Assembly: GCA_001797675.1 (NCBI GenBank)
Contig: MGQB01000001.1
Span: 201,968 to 244,509 of the forward strand
Reading direction: 5' to 3'
Origin: Deltaproteobacteria bacterium RBG_13_43_22
GTDB taxonomy: Bacteria > Desulfobacterota > RBG-13-43-22
DNA: 42,542 nucleotides
In this document: positions 1 through 9,490 of the stretch, piece by piece
Numbering within the stretch: position 1 is the stretch's first letter
How the letters are laid out: every line of letters begins with the position of its first letter
Position numbers and translations under genes: made by a program
The notes under the pieces: model-generated
Told to the model about the DNA's origin: nothing
The model's input: only the letters and a program-made list of their open reading frames with translations
Databases searched by the model: none

Positions 1-225
1 GGATTGATCATCACCGATATCAATATGCCGGTTATGGACGGCATTGGTTTCATCCGGGAAGTCAAGGCCACTTCCTTTCGATTTGTCCCTATCTTGGTCT
101 TAAGTACGGAAACGGAAAGAAGTTTAAAGGATCAGGCCAAAGAAGCGGGTGCCGCCGGCTGGCTGAATAAACCATTTCGTCCCGAGCAACTCCTTTGGGT
201 GGTAAAAAAATTTATCAGGGTATGA
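1..225 (+). CDS. cheY: CheY-type response regulator, 5'-truncated by window edge
   Basis: Frame 1 is open from the first base, so only the C-terminal ~74 residues of a single-domain receiver are present. The phospho-acceptor Asp lies in TDINMPVMDG, followed by the conserved Thr of VLSTET and the Lys of LNKPF, i.e. the usual D-T-K active-site set. The protein stops right after the receiver with no output domain, as expected for CheY. The cheA start lies 4 bp downstream, so the two are almost certainly co-transcribed and this is the cognate motor- or output-binding regulator of that CheA. The true start is outside the window. Confidence 0.9.
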   Translation, partial: GLIITDINMPVMDGIGFIREVKATSFRFVPILVLSTETERSLKDQAKEAGAAGWLNKPFRPEQLLWVVKKFIRV

Positions 226-229
226 TGAC

Positions 230-2332
230 TTGGAAAGTAACGAACTCTTAGAGATTTATTTCATAGAAGCGGAAGATCTTCTCCAGCGGATCGAGAAAAG
301 CCTTCTGGCCCTTGAAGAGTCACCCGAAGATCCTGCCCAGGTCCAGGAGGTATTTCGGGCCGTCCATACCATGAAAAGCAGTGCGGCCATGGTCGGCTTT
401 GACGCCATCTCGGAGTATGCCCACCTTCTGGAGAATCTCCTTGATCGTTTGCGCAGCGGCCGGCTTCAACCATCCCGGTCCCTCATCTCCCACCTTTTGA
501 CCGGTCAGGGATTGCTGCGAATCATGGTCGAAAAGGCCTCCCGGGGGGAAGAAGCGATCTCTCCGCCTGAACTGGCGGCCCAAAAAGAACAACTGGCCCG
601 TTTCATGGGTATTCAGGGAACCGAGGAAGCCGCCCCTGTCTTGCCGGCAATTTCCCCTTTGGCAGAAAAGCAAGACCATATTTATAAAATCCAGCTTTCC
701 TTTAAAGAAGACCTTTTTTTTTCCGGTCAGGATCCTTTGATGCTCCTGCGAGAACTCCAGGACCTGGGAGAGGTCGTCCAGGTGAAAGCCGATTACTCGC
801 GGGTTCCTAAGATTGCAGAAATCAATCCCTTTTCCCTTTATTTGACCTGGAAAATCCTGCTTCGAACCCAGGAACCTCAGGCTTCCATCGAGGAAGTTTT
901 TTGTTTTATCAAAGAAGATCATTCAGTGGAAATATTGGATTCCACCCGGGAATTTCCAGAAGGGATCGATCCTACCCTGGCTGACAAACGGATCGGGGAC
1001 ATACTTCTTGAAGAAGGGGCCATTAACTCGGAAGACATTCGGGAAGCATTGCAGGATCAAAAAAAAATCGGGCAGGTCCTTGTAGAAAAAGGGAAAGTGG
1101 CGGCAAAAACCCTCTCCTTACTCATGACCGAACAGGAAAAAAGCCGCACCCTGCTAAGGAAATCCACCATCAGGGTGGAAACCCAAAAATTGGATAATCT
1201 GGCCAATTTTGTTGAAGATTTGTCGGTCAATCTTTCCAGGGTTTCCCACGAATTGGAAGAGGGTGGGTCTAAATCTTCCAGAGTCTTACTGGAAGAGATG
1301 GACCGGGTGGAACAGAATTTAAGAGAAATTCGGGAACAGGTCATGCGGGTCCGAATGTTCCCCCTGGAAGGGACTTTTCAGAGACTTCAACGGATGGCCC
1401 GGGACTTGGCCTTCGAAGAAGGGAAGGAACTTAGGATCGAGATTCAGGGGACGGAGACCGAACTGGATAAGGACCTGATCGAGCAGATCACCGACCCGCT
1501 GAAACATTGTATTCGGAATGCCATCGATCATGGAATAGAGACACCGAAGGAAAGGCTGAAAAAGGGAAAGGAACCTCAGGGACTCCTATCCATCAAGGCC
1601 TTTCAGCGAGAAGGGAAAATTTTTATCCAGATTGCCGACGACGGCCGGGGCTTGGATCAGGAAGCCATTTACCGGAAGGCGGTGGAAAACCAGCTCATCC
1701 CTTCAGGAACCAGACCTGCACCGGACGACTTGCAACGTTTAATCCTGCTTCCTGGTTTTTCTACTGCTCAAAACATTTCCGATCTCTCCGGCCGGGGAGT
1801 GGGTTTAGACGTGGTCCGGGACCAAATTTCTCGTTTAGGCGGTCTGATCGACATTTCTTCTTCTCCCGGCCAGGGAACGACTTTCTCGTTGAGTGTCCCT
1901 TTAACCCTGGCGGTCATGGAGGGTCTCCGGATTGATGTCGGGGGGGAATCTTATCTGGTACCCGTGGCTTCAGTCCTGACTGTCAAGGCGATTCAGGACC
2001 AGGATATTAAAACCGTTGAGGCCCGGCAGGAAATGATCCGTTTTGAAGAACGTTATATACCGGCGGTTCGCCTGGAAACCGTATTAGGGGTTCCCGGCAA
2101 CAGGACTAACGGCCATAAGATTGCCCTGATCCTGGACAGCTACAAGAGAAGATTCGCCCTGATAGCCGACCAAATCCTGGAAACCAGGCAAGTGGTCATA
2201 AAAGGTCTGGAGACCCATTTTCGTTCTATCCCCGGGGTCTCCGGCGGAGCGATCCTTGGAGATGGGAAGGTTTGCCTGATCCTGGATATTTACGGTCTGG
2301 ACCGGATGATTTTTGAAGATTCCCCGACCTGA
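230..2332 (+). CDS. cheA: Chemotaxis histidine kinase CheA with an MshEN-like insert
   Basis: 700 aa. An N-terminal Hpt (P1) domain has the phospho-His at about residue 46 (FRAVHTMKSS). Residues ~145-240 are a P2-like region. Residues ~250-300 hold two short repeats of the pattern IGxxLxxxGxI...ALxxQ (RIGDILLEEG, then KIGQVLVEKG), resembling the MshEN/GspE N-terminal fold rather than a standard P2. Then come the P3 dimerisation helices, a P4 HATPase domain (NAIDHG N-box, DDGRGLD, GRGVGLDVV) and a P5 CheW-like domain. TTG is taken as start because AGGG lies 9 nt upstream and no ATG is in frame nearby. The kinase should phosphorylate the adjacent CheY and CheB. The MshEN resemblance is by eye and its ligand is unknown. 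Confidence 0.93.
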   Translation: MESNELLEIYFIEAEDLLQRIEKSLLALEESPEDPAQVQEVFRAVHTMKSSAAMVGFDAISEYAHLLENLLDRLRSGRLQPSRSLISHLLTGQGLLRIMVEKASRGEEAISPPELAAQKEQLARFMGIQGTEEAAPVLPAISPLAEKQDHIYKIQLSFKEDLFFSGQDPLMLLRELQDLGEVVQVKADYSRVPKIAEINPFSLYLTWKILLRTQEPQASIEEVFCFIKEDHSVEILDSTREFPEGIDPTLADKRIGDILLEEGAINSEDIREALQDQKKIGQVLVEKGKVAAKTLSLLMTEQEKSRTLLRKSTIRVETQKLDNLANFVEDLSVNLSRVSHELEEGGSKSSRVLLEEMDRVEQNLREIREQVMRVRMFPLEGTFQRLQRMARDLAFEEGKELRIEIQGTETELDKDLIEQITDPLKHCIRNAIDHGIETPKERLKKGKEPQGLLSIKAFQREGKIFIQIADDGRGLDQEAIYRKAVENQLIPSGTRPAPDDLQRLILLPGFSTAQNISDLSGRGVGLDVVRDQISRLGGLIDISSSPGQGTTFSLSVPLTLAVMEGLRIDVGGESYLVPVASVLTVKAIQDQDIKTVEARQEMIRFEERYIPAVRLETVLGVPGNRTNGHKIALILDSYKRRFALIADQILETRQVVIKGLETHFRSIPGVSGGAILGDGKVCLILDIYGLDRMIFEDSPT

Positions 2333-2340
2333 ACCAAATT

Positions 2341-2441
2341 GCGGATACAAGATGCCGAATGCAGGATAAACTTTAACCAAGGTTGTTTTTTCCCTGATAT
2401 CAAGAGAATTCCGCAATTCAAAATCTGAAATCTAAAATCAA
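2341..2441. repeat. Degenerate 7-bp repeat tracts between cheA and mcp
   Basis: Two short tracts phased at 7 nt: 2341-2368 (GCGGATA, CAAGATG, CCGAATG, CAGGATA) and 2407-2441 (units of the type AAATCTG and AAATCTA). They fill the cheA-mcp spacer and end just before the G-rich ribosome binding site of mcp. Same architecture as the other 7-bp arrays in the window, but these are among the more degenerate. Confidence 0.55.
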
Positions 2442-2455
2442 AAGGGGGGTATTTT

Positions 2456-4327
2456 ATGAGCCTGCCGAATCTTAAAGAAATCAGAAAAAGCCTTCGGTTT
2501 AAAATCCTGGCCATCTTGGTAATTACCTTCGGTTTGCTCGGGGGGGCTTTGATGTTTTTTTTCAATTATTTCCAATCCTCCATTCAACAGATTTTTTATA
2601 TGGGCATCTTCGGGGGGGTGGCCATCATTATCATTCTATATTTTTCCCTTTATAAATTAATTACCCAAAGGATCCGAGCATTAAATAAGCTGACCCGGGA
2701 AATTGCCCAGGGGAAGTTAGACCTGGAGATCCCGGACTTGGGAGAGGATTCCCTCGGGCGATTGGCCGACAACCTCAGGACCATGGTTCAAAACCACAAG
2801 GACCAGATGGAATACGCCAATATCCTGAAGGGCGTCATTCCCGTCCCTCTGTTTTTCGTCGATCATGATATGACCGTCACCTTTCTTAATAAATCGGCCT
2901 GCACAACCTCCGGTCTTTCTCCGGCTGAGGTGGAAGGAAAGATGAAGTGTTGGGACGTTTTTAATTCCAACAAGTGCCAGGATGGTTGTATCCTGAAAAA
3001 AACGCTTCAAACCGGCAAATTTAACACGGCTGACATACAATACATCCAACCTAAAAAAGGGAGAGCCATGACGATAATGTGCTCTACCTCTCCCCTGAAA
3101 GATTCAAAGGGAAACCTCCTGGGTGCCCTGGAAATTTTTCGAGATATTTCCGAGCAGGTGCAGACCGAAAATCTTTTGAAAGAAGCGGCCAAAAAAAAGG
3201 AGGAAGATCGCAAGTATTTGGAAGAACGGGTCGAGAAGCTCACCGGGGTATTGCAAAAAGCAGCCTCAGGAGACCTTTCCAGCCAGGCCCCGCTTGAGGC
3301 TAAAGAAGATATTATGGATCAACTCTCGGTCAAAACCAATGAGACCTTTGATAATATGGGAAAATTGATAGCCCAGACCAAGGGCGCGGCCCTGGGTGTG
3401 GCCCAATTGGCCTCCCAGATATCCGGAGGGAATCAGGACCTTTCCCTGCGGACCCAGCAGCAGGCCGGGACTATGGAAGAAATCAGCGCCACTATGGAAG
3501 AAATGTCCGCTTCTATTCTTCAAACAGCCAATAACACCAAGCGGGCCGACCAGATGGCCAAGGAAGCCGTCGGTCTGGCTCAAGAGGGAAATCAAGTCCT
3601 CCAAAGGACCTCGTCATCCATGGACCAGGTCATCCAGTCCAGTCAAAAGATATCGGAAATTCTTACCCTGGTCAATGAAATTACCTTTCAGACCAACCTG
3701 CTGGCCTTAAATGCCGCTATTGAAGCCGCCAGGGCCGGTGAACACGGCCGTGGATTCGCTGTGGTGGCCCATGAAGTCCGGAGTCTGGCAAAACGGAGCC
3801 AGGAAGCGGCCAAAGAAATCCAGGACCTCATCCATAACAGCCTGGATAAGGTTTCCTCGGTTCATAAACTGGTGGGAGAAACCCATACCAGCCTGGATAA
3901 GATACAAACTTTGATCCAGAGGCTTTCCGAGCACATTTCCCGTGTAGCTACGGCTTCCCAGGAACAATCCAAAGGTACGGAAGAAATCAACCAGGCTTTA
4001 CTTGAGCTTCAAAATATTGTCCAGCAAAATGCCACGCTGGTAGGGGACCTGGCTCACTCCAGTCAAATGTTGGCTGAAAGTGCTGAGGGATTGCAATTGT
4101 CCACAGAAGGATTCATCCTCCCCAAGGAGATTACAATAAAAATCCCGGATTTTCATGTGCCATCTCCAATAAGAAAAGAGGGGCCTCAAAAATCAAAAGA
4201 TCGACGAGGGCTCGAACCACCTGTCCATCGGCGGCTTGAAGATGATCTGATCAAGACCAGTGTTCAGGAAGATAAACCACTATCCGCTAATGACCTGGAC
4301 CTGGAAGAAGGATTTGAAGAGTTCTAA
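2456..4327 (+). CDS. Methyl-accepting chemotaxis protein with PAS sensor
   Basis: 623 aa. Two membrane helices (about residues 14-36 and 45-65) are separated by only a handful of residues, so there is no periplasmic ligand domain. A HAMP domain follows, then a cytoplasmic PAS domain (~120-235) with several Cys ([15 protein letters not shown]), then the long signalling coiled coil. The hairpin tip at ~408-446 contains [20 protein letters not shown] and the following [12 protein letters not shown]. The sensor is therefore intracellular, perhaps redox, metal or metabolite responsive given the Cys cluster (inference). The C-terminus is acidic and lacks an NWETF-type tether for CheR. A GGGGGG-type ribosome binding site precedes the ATG. 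Confidence 0.92.
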   Translation: MSLPNLKEIRKSLRFKILAILVITFGLLGGALMFFFNYFQSSIQQIFYMGIFGGVAIIIILYFSLYKLITQRIRALNKLTREIAQGKLDLEIPDLGEDSLGRLADNLRTMVQNHKDQMEYANILKGVIPVPLFFVDHDMTVTFLNKSACTTSGLSPAEVEGKMKCWDVFNSNKCQDGCILKKTLQTGKFNTADIQYIQPKKGRAMTIMCSTSPLKDSKGNLLGALEIFRDISEQVQTENLLKEAAKKKEEDRKYLEERVEKLTGVLQKAASGDLSSQAPLEAKEDIMDQLSVKTNETFDNMGKLIAQTKGAALGVAQLASQISGGNQDLSLRTQQQAGTMEEISATMEEMSASILQTANNTKRADQMAKEAVGLAQEGNQVLQRTSSSMDQVIQSSQKISEILTLVNEITFQTNLLALNAAIEAARAGEHGRGFAVVAHEVRSLAKRSQEAAKEIQDLIHNSLDKVSSVHKLVGETHTSLDKIQTLIQRLSEHISRVATASQEQSKGTEEINQALLELQNIVQQNATLVGDLAHSSQMLAESAEGLQLSTEGFILPKEITIKIPDFHVPSPIRKEGPQKSKDRRGLEPPVHRRLEDDLIKTSVQEDKPLSANDLDLEEGFEEF

Positions 4328-4347
4328 CCTTTGGAAAGAAAAAAATA

Positions 4348-4803
4348 ATGGCTGATACCATTCAATATATTACTTTTTTTTTGGACCAGGAAGAATATGC
4401 TCTCGAATTACTGAAAATCAAGGAGATCATTGCCTTTCACCCATTGACCCGTGTCCCCCGGATGGGTGGATTTATTAAAGGCATTTTGAACTTAAGGGGG
4501 GTGATCCTTCCGGTCTTCGATCCTCGTGAAAAATTTGATCTCCCTTCCCGCAGTTATGACTCGCATACCGTTATTTTTATTATGGAATTGGCGGGGAGGC
4601 TGGTTGGGCTTATTGTTGATATGGCCAGTGATGTCATTGACCTGCCCTCGGAGAACATACAGCCTACACCAGCCTTCTCTACCCCGATACAAAGCGACTA
4701 CATCCAGGGTATCGGTTCCATCGATGACCGCTTGGTCATCCTCCTTAATGCCGACCGTCTTCTGGATGAACAGGAGATAGCGGCCCTGGATAAAACCATT
4801 TAG
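4348..4803 (+). CDS. cheW: CheW coupling protein
   Basis: 151 aa, the normal size for CheW, one domain throughout: YITFFLDQEEYALELLKIKEI at the start, then GFIKGILNLRGVILPVFD, the most recognisable CheW segment, and VDMASDVIDLP. It bridges the receptor upstream to the P5 domain of CheA. It starts 20 bp after mcp and is followed by cheR after a 76-bp spacer that contains a 7-bp repeat tract. Confidence 0.93.
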   Translation: MADTIQYITFFLDQEEYALELLKIKEIIAFHPLTRVPRMGGFIKGILNLRGVILPVFDPREKFDLPSRSYDSHTVIFIMELAGRLVGLIVDMASDVIDLPSENIQPTPAFSTPIQSDYIQGIGSIDDRLVILLNADRLLDEQEIAALDKTI

Positions 4804-4845
4804 AATCTCAGTTTAGGAATTCTCTACCATTTGCGAAAAAGCTGG

Positions 4846-4873
4846 AAATCCGAAAGCACAAAACCCGAAACCG
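4846..4873. repeat. 7-bp repeat tract before cheR
   Basis: Four contiguous 7-mers: AAATCCG, AAAGCAC, AAAACCC, GAAACCG. The tract ends 6 bp before the cheR ATG, and no Shine-Dalgarno sequence is visible there, so the tract occupies the place of the ribosome binding site. Confidence 0.6.
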
Positions 4874-4879
4874 TATCGA

Positions 4880-5725
4880 ATGAATCCAATTACTCCTATG
4901 GAAATACTTGAATCAGATTTTCAGGCTTTACGAAAGGTTATTGCCAGTGAAGCAGGCATCCAACTATCCGACTTTAAGAAGGTCTTTTTGGTGTCCCGGC
5001 TTTCCCCAAGACTGAAAGAACTGGGGCTCTCAAGTTTTAAAGAGTATATTCGTCTGTTACAAAACCCGGACTCCAAAAATGGGGAAATAGGCCATTTGAT
5101 CAACCAGATTACCACCAACGAAACCCGGTTTTTCCGGGAAACCCATCACTTTGAATATCTGACCGAAACCTATCTTCCTTCTTTGGTTAGAAAGGATAAC
5201 ACACCACGACGGGTATCTTTTTGGAGCGCCGGCTGCGCTACCGGAGAAGAAGCCTACAGCCTGGCAATGATCCTGTCTGAATTTAAAAAGAAATATCCTT
5301 GGATACAACCCCGCATCCTGGCCACCGACATCGATTCCAGGGCCTTGGACAAGGCCCAGGCCGGGCTCTTTCCGGAAAAGGCCGCCACGTTTATCCCTCC
5401 CCCGCTGTTGAAAAAATACTTTCTCAAAGGAATCAAAGAATGGGACGGCTGGATAAAGGCCCGTTCTCTTATCAAGGATCTGATTACCTTTGAATATTTC
5501 AATCTCCATAAGCCAAACGATCTTTCCTGGGGGCCATTTGATGGAATCTTTTGCCGAAATGTCCTTATCTATTTCCTGCCCCGTTCACAGGAAAAGATCC
5601 TGGAGTTCTTCTTTCAAAAGACAATTCCGACCGGCCTTCTCTTCTTGGGGCATAGTGAACTTCTTTTTGATAAGGAAGAGATGTTTAGAACTTTGGAAAA
5701 AACTATTTACCAAAAAATCGGATGA
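4880..5725 (+). CDS. cheR: Chemotaxis protein methyltransferase CheR
   Basis: 281 aa, the usual length. The N-terminal helical domain is followed by the SAM-binding domain with FWSAGCATGEEAYSLAMIL (~residues 114-132), the acidic LATDID strand, and FCRNVLIYF (~224-232). It transfers methyl groups from SAM to receptor glutamates. A VxQ..TTNET segment (INQITTNETRFFRE) typical of CheR is present. The ATG has no clear Shine-Dalgarno sequence because a 7-bp repeat tract abuts it, so translation may depend on coupling within the operon. Confidence 0.94.
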   Translation: MNPITPMEILESDFQALRKVIASEAGIQLSDFKKVFLVSRLSPRLKELGLSSFKEYIRLLQNPDSKNGEIGHLINQITTNETRFFRETHHFEYLTETYLPSLVRKDNTPRRVSFWSAGCATGEEAYSLAMILSEFKKKYPWIQPRILATDIDSRALDKAQAGLFPEKAATFIPPPLLKKYFLKGIKEWDGWIKARSLIKDLITFEYFNLHKPNDLSWGPFDGIFCRNVLIYFLPRSQEKILEFFFQKTIPTGLLFLGHSELLFDKEEMFRTLEKTIYQKIG

Positions 5726-5860
5726 GTTATAAAAGTGACCAGAGACACGAAGAATAGTAAAGAGTGCCATGAGCCCCAAGACGAGGATCTGATAAACGTC
5801 ATGACAACAAAAATGGGACAGGGAAAATACCTGGAGGAGGTAACTCAGGATAAATCATTC

Positions 5861-5888
5861 TTGTCACCGGTCATCTGTCCCTTGTCAC
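5861..5888. repeat. 7-bp repeat tract between cheR and cheD
   Basis: Four contiguous units: TTGTCAC, CGGTCAT, CTGTCCC, TTGTCAC. A loosely complementary stretch (GTGACCA, GAGACAC) sits at 5735-5748, giving facing arms. The 181-bp cheR-cheD spacer contains no convincing gene. Confidence 0.6.
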
Positions 5889-5906
5889 TGAAGTTAGGAA
5901 AATTTC

Positions 5907-6488
5907 ATGCAAACCGGTTTTAGTGAAAAATATAAGCTCCCGATCCATTTCTTGAACCCAGGGGAGTATTATGCCACCGACCGTCCGGAGATCCTGAGCA
6001 CCGTACTCGGTTCCTGCATCTCGGTTTGTTTAATCGACGAAAAGAACCAAATTGGAGGGATGAACCATTTTATGCTCCCGGGATGTATTTCCACCAATGA
6101 GATCCTGATAAGCGAGATCGGCCGCTACGGGCTTTACGCCATGGAACTGCTGATGGGGGAAATCATCAAAAAAGGTGGAGACCGCAAGGCCATTAAAGGA
6201 AGGTGCTTTGGAGGGGGAGCGGTATTACGGTTCCGACAATCCGACGGCGATATTCCTGAAGCCAATATCCAGTTCATCCGAAAATATTTTGAATTAGAAA
6301 AAATCCCCCTGGTTTCCGAGGATCTTGGCGGGAATCAGGGGCGAAAAATATATTTCTTTGTGCCTGAAGGTCGAGTCCTTTTGAAGCGCTTTAAAGAGGT
6401 CACGGAAGAACTGATCCAATTGGAAAAAACTTATAAGGGTTCCCTTTTCAGAAAGAGGATGAAACCTTTGTCCCGGATTGGTGCTTGA
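5907..6488 (+). CDS. cheD: Chemoreceptor glutamine deamidase CheD
   Basis: 193 aa. CheD deamidates receptor glutamines through a Cys-His pair. Here Cys37 lies in LGSCISVCL and His54 in GGMNHFMLP, a 17-residue spacing equal to that of the characterised Thermotoga enzyme (C27/H44). KGRCFGGG is a further conserved block. The C-terminal ~25 residues are a basic extension. No cheC is in the window, so CheD may be regulated differently or by a distant CheC. AGGA precedes the ATG at a normal distance. Lies between cheR and cheB. Confidence 0.92.
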   Translation: MQTGFSEKYKLPIHFLNPGEYYATDRPEILSTVLGSCISVCLIDEKNQIGGMNHFMLPGCISTNEILISEIGRYGLYAMELLMGEIIKKGGDRKAIKGRCFGGGAVLRFRQSDGDIPEANIQFIRKYFELEKIPLVSEDLGGNQGRKIYFFVPEGRVLLKRFKEVTEELIQLEKTYKGSLFRKRMKPLSRIGA

Positions 6489-6569
6489 AACGATCTCCCA
6501 AACGATCTTTCAAGGTAAGCCAAGGCCGTACGGGCAATCCTGTTTTAATAGAAAAAAGAGGAAGTTTTC

Positions 6570-7622
6570 TTGAAAAAAATCCATGTGTTGATTGTTGATG
6601 ATTCCCCGCTGATGCAGGCCTGGCTGAAAAAAATCCTTTCGGCCGATCCTGAGATCGGGGAGATAATTACGGCCCAAAATCCTTATGAGGCCAGGATATC
6701 TCTGCAAACCAAGCGGCCCGATGTTATCACCTTGGATGTAGAGATGCCCGGGATGGATGGGATATCCTTTCTAAAAGAAATTATGTCTACCTTTCCTTCA
6801 CCGGTGGTCATGGTCAGCGCCTATACCCAGGAAAATTGTCAAACCACGATCAGGGCCCTTTCTCTGGGGGCGGTGGATTTTATTCCCAAACCAGGACCTG
6901 GTTTAGAAGAAGAAAAAGAAACCTTCCCTCAAAGGCTTCTATCCAAGGTCAAAGATGCGGCCCAGGCCCGAACCGTATTGCCTCTTTCTGCAACCTTTCC
7001 TCATCCAAACCATCAGGGGATTGAAGCAGGTCGCCGCCATTTTCTGAAAGAGCAAGGGTCTTTAATTGGCATAGGGGCCTCCACCGGTGGTACCCAGGCC
7101 TTAAGTTTTCTGCTCTCCCGACTGCCTGAAGAGATACCCCCGATTGTTATTGTCCAACACATGCCTCCTCAGTTCACTGGTGCCTTTGCCGACCACCTGG
7201 ATCAAGTCTCTCTCCTAACCGTTAAAGAAGCCTGTTCAGGAGACCGTCTGAAACGTGGGATGGCCCAGATCATTCCCGGTGGAAAACATGGACAGATCCA
7301 AAAAGATCAACAAGGCCTTTTCCTGTCCCTTAATGAAAACCCACCGGTGAACCACCATCGCCCGTCTGTGGATGTTTTGTTCCAGTCTCTGGCCCTGATT
7401 GTTCGGGAAAAAGGGATCGGGATCCTGCTGACCGGCATGGGAGAAGACGGGGCCCACGGGCTTCTGGCTATGCGGAAACAGGGAGCCAGTACCTTGGCTC
7501 AGGATGAATCGACCTCCACCATTTTCGGAATGCCCCAGGCGGCCATTAAACTTGGGGCTGTTCAGGAGGTGGTCCCCCTGGAAGAAATGCCTGCCCGACT
7601 GATTAAAATAGCGGGGTTGTGA
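6570..7622 (+). CDS. cheB: CheB receptor methylesterase / response regulator
   Basis: 350 aa. N-terminal receiver with phospho-Asp56 (TLDVEMPGMDG), a linker, then the methylesterase domain with the catalytic triad Ser171 (GIGASTGGTQ), His197 (VIVQHMPPQF) and Asp293 (LTGMGEDGAHG). Spacings of 26 and 96 residues match those of E. coli CheB S164/H190/D286. It removes methyl groups added by the upstream CheR and is activated by CheA. TTG is the start, preceded by AAGAGGAAG, and gives the expected N-terminus MKKIHVLIVDDS. Confidence 0.94.
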   Translation: MKKIHVLIVDDSPLMQAWLKKILSADPEIGEIITAQNPYEARISLQTKRPDVITLDVEMPGMDGISFLKEIMSTFPSPVVMVSAYTQENCQTTIRALSLGAVDFIPKPGPGLEEEKETFPQRLLSKVKDAAQARTVLPLSATFPHPNHQGIEAGRRHFLKEQGSLIGIGASTGGTQALSFLLSRLPEEIPPIVIVQHMPPQFTGAFADHLDQVSLLTVKEACSGDRLKRGMAQIIPGGKHGQIQKDQQGLFLSLNENPPVNHHRPSVDVLFQSLALIVREKGIGILLTGMGEDGAHGLLAMRKQGASTLAQDESTSTIFGMPQAAIKLGAVQEVVPLEEMPARLIKIAGL

Positions 7623-7628
7623 TCGGCT

Positions 7629-8546
7629 ATGAGTAAAATCCTAATCATCGACGACAGTCGTCTGATCACTCAGTTCGGTAAAAGCATCCTGACCGGCAAA
7701 GGCCATGAGGTTTTAACCGCCGATTCAGGAGAAATCGGTCTGGAATTGGCTTTACGGGACCATCCGGATTTGATCCTCTTGGATGTGATTCTCCCGGGAA
7801 TGGACGGATATCAGATCTGTGAACAACTTAAAAAAACAGATCAAAGTCAAGACATCCCGGTGATCATGTTAACCTCCAAAGCCGAACCGGCCGATAAGAT
7901 CAAAGGACTGGTGTTGGGGGCGGTGGATTATGTAACCAAACCCTTTGATGCCGGTGAATTGATCGCCCGGGTCAATACCCATTTGCAGATAAAAGAGCTT
8001 TATGAAGCCCTTCAGGAAAGAAACCGTCAACTTCAGGAATTGGCTAACCGGGACGGGCTGACCAATCTCTTTAACCACCGATTTTTTCATGAGCACTTGA
8101 GCCGGGAGATAGACCGGGTCAGGCGATATGGGGGGACCATTACCTGTGTCATTGCAGACATTGATTTTTTTAAAAAAGTCAACGACACCTATGGCCATCA
8201 GACCGGAGACAGTATCCTGAAAGAAGTGGCTCTGATCTTACAAAAAGGAATTCGGGAAAGCGACCTTGCCGCCCGTTATGGAGGGGAAGAGTTCGCTTTG
8301 GTCCTTTTACAATCCGAAAGCCTGGCTGCCCAGTTAATCTGTGAACGTATCCGGTCCCATATCGCCGCTACCCCTTTTAAGATAGCAAATCCTCCTCTTC
8401 ATATTACGGCCAGTTTTGGAGTAGCCTCATTCCCTTCGGCCGAAATTAAAGAAGAGAAAGATCTGGTTGAAGCTGCCGATCAGGCCTTATATCAGGCTAA
8501 GAAGGGGGGGAGGAATAGGGTGGTGTTGTTTAGCCCCGATGTCTGA
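7629..8546 (+). CDS. Response regulator with diguanylate cyclase (GGDEF) output
   Basis: 305 aa. Receiver (phospho-Asp52 in LLDVILPGMDG, Lys of VTKPFD), a short coiled-coil linker (~118-140), then a GGDEF domain. The active-site motif is GGEEF (residues 218-222), with the metal/GTP segment ADIDFFKKVNDTYGHQTGD. An RxxD inhibitory site (RESD, 209-212) sits exactly five residues upstream of GGEEF, so product inhibition by c-di-GMP is expected. It begins 6 bp after cheB, making it the last gene of the chemotaxis operon and a likely phosphorylation target of this CheA (inference). Its 3' end overlaps the convergent response regulator by 17 bp. Confidence 0.92.
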   Translation: MSKILIIDDSRLITQFGKSILTGKGHEVLTADSGEIGLELALRDHPDLILLDVILPGMDGYQICEQLKKTDQSQDIPVIMLTSKAEPADKIKGLVLGAVDYVTKPFDAGELIARVNTHLQIKELYEALQERNRQLQELANRDGLTNLFNHRFFHEHLSREIDRVRRYGGTITCVIADIDFFKKVNDTYGHQTGDSILKEVALILQKGIRESDLAARYGGEEFALVLLQSESLAAQLICERIRSHIAATPFKIANPPLHITASFGVASFPSAEIKEEKDLVEAADQALYQAKKGGRNRVVLFSPDV

Positions 8547-8946
8547 AAGTGTTTGAGCGGGTTTTTTCTTCCTGAACCATTTTCCTTTGATAAGCCTGTC
8601 GAATCTTTTCCTGGAGATCATCGAAACGGACCGGTTTCATGATAAAATCGAAAGCCCCCAGTTGCATCCCGTCAATACCGGACTCGAAAGAGTCATGATC
8701 GGTAAGAATAATGACCTCCACCCCGGGTTTCTTCCTCTTGATTTGTTTTAATACAGCCAAACCGTCCAAACCCGGCATTTTCAAATCCAGGACAATGACG
8801 TCGAAATCTGTTTCATCAACGGCCTGAACGGCGCTCTCTCCGTTGTAAACCGTTATGATGTCATAGCCCCTTTTGGATATAAGTTTGGCTATGTTGTTGG
8901 CGAAGGCGACTTCATCGTCCACTAATAAAAGCTTGGCTCTTTTCAT
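8530..8946 (-). CDS. Stand-alone response regulator receiver protein
   Basis: 138 aa, a single receiver domain with Asp10/Asp11, phospho-Asp54 (IVLDLKMPGLDG), Thr82 (ILTDHD) and the Lys of FIMKPVRF, followed by a short basic tail. There is no DNA-binding or enzymatic output. The start overlaps by 4 bp the stop of an upstream histidine kinase remnant, so this was the partner regulator of that kinase. The kinase is decayed, so the regulator is now an orphan unless another kinase serves it. All catalytic residues are intact. Confidence 0.88.
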   Translation of the reverse strand: MKRAKLLLVDDEVAFANNIAKLISKRGYDIITVYNGESAVQAVDETDFDVIVLDLKMPGLDGLAVLKQIKRKKPGVEVIILTDHDSFESGIDGMQLGAFDFIMKPVRFDDLQEKIRQAYQRKMVQEEKTRSNTFRHRG

Positions 8947-9239
8947 TCCTTTCTGTCCTTCCTGGAATTATGCGGTGACCTTTGGCCCGGGACTTCCTTT
9001 ACACTGCCACGGGAATTCGAAAAGAGCTTAAGAGGAAACAAGAGGCGGGAAAGGGTCCCTTGACCTGTTTCGCTTTTAACTGAAAGGCCCCCTCCCAACT
9101 GTTCAATGATGGTGTAAGAAATGGAAAGCCCCACCCCGGTTTCTTTCCCAACCCGTTTGGTCATATAGAAAGGATCAAATATTTTCTCCGGGTTTTCCGG
9201 AGGTATTCTTGGCCCGGTATCGGCAATAATGATTTCCAA
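8943..9239 (-). pseudogene. Remnant of a histidine kinase (C-terminal ATPase part only)
   Basis: About 98 codons encode only the tail of a HATPase domain. The G1 box reads DTGPRIPPE (canonical DTGPGIPPE, so one glycine is replaced by Arg), then FDPFYMTK (F box) and GVGLSISYTIIEQLGGG (G2 box). The frame stays open up to a stop at 9372-9374 with no ATG or GTG and no recognisable N box, H box or sensor. Only a TTG at 9239 could start it. The expected ~200-600 upstream residues are missing. Interpreted as a decayed or deletion-truncated kinase in front of its response regulator. Expression of a stand-alone ATPase fragment cannot be excluded. Confidence 0.75.
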
Positions 9240-9375
9240 GCCTTGCCTTTTTGTTTTTCCCCATTTATTGGATGATTTATTCCGCTGCCTCCAATTTGAA
9301 CCCCAACAGAAGATTAAATTTTTTATTAAGAAGAAAAACCTTCTGGAAGATGACCAACCTTTAAATAATAATTAT

Positions 9376-9391
9376 GGCAACTATCATGCCA
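9376..9391 (-). promoter_or_regulatory. Sigma-54-like (-24/-12) promoter candidate
   Basis: On the minus strand TGGCATGATAGTTGCC has GG and GC exactly 10 nt apart, close to the consensus TGGCACG-N4-TTGCW. It points toward the kinase remnant and response regulator at 9239-8530. A palindrome lies about 115 bp upstream, where an enhancer-binding protein site would be expected. Confidence 0.45.
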
Positions 9392-9490
9392 AAAGAGAGC
9401 TCATAGGAAAAATTCTTGTTTTTTTTAATATGTTGAAATTATTTAAAAAATATTTTTCCCAAAGAGGGTCAAAAAGAAAAACTGCCAATT

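Noticed and set aside
5735..5923. 62-residue frame between cheR and cheD
   Set aside because: Its sequence consists largely of repeat-tract codons and it overlaps the cheD start; no ribosome binding site.
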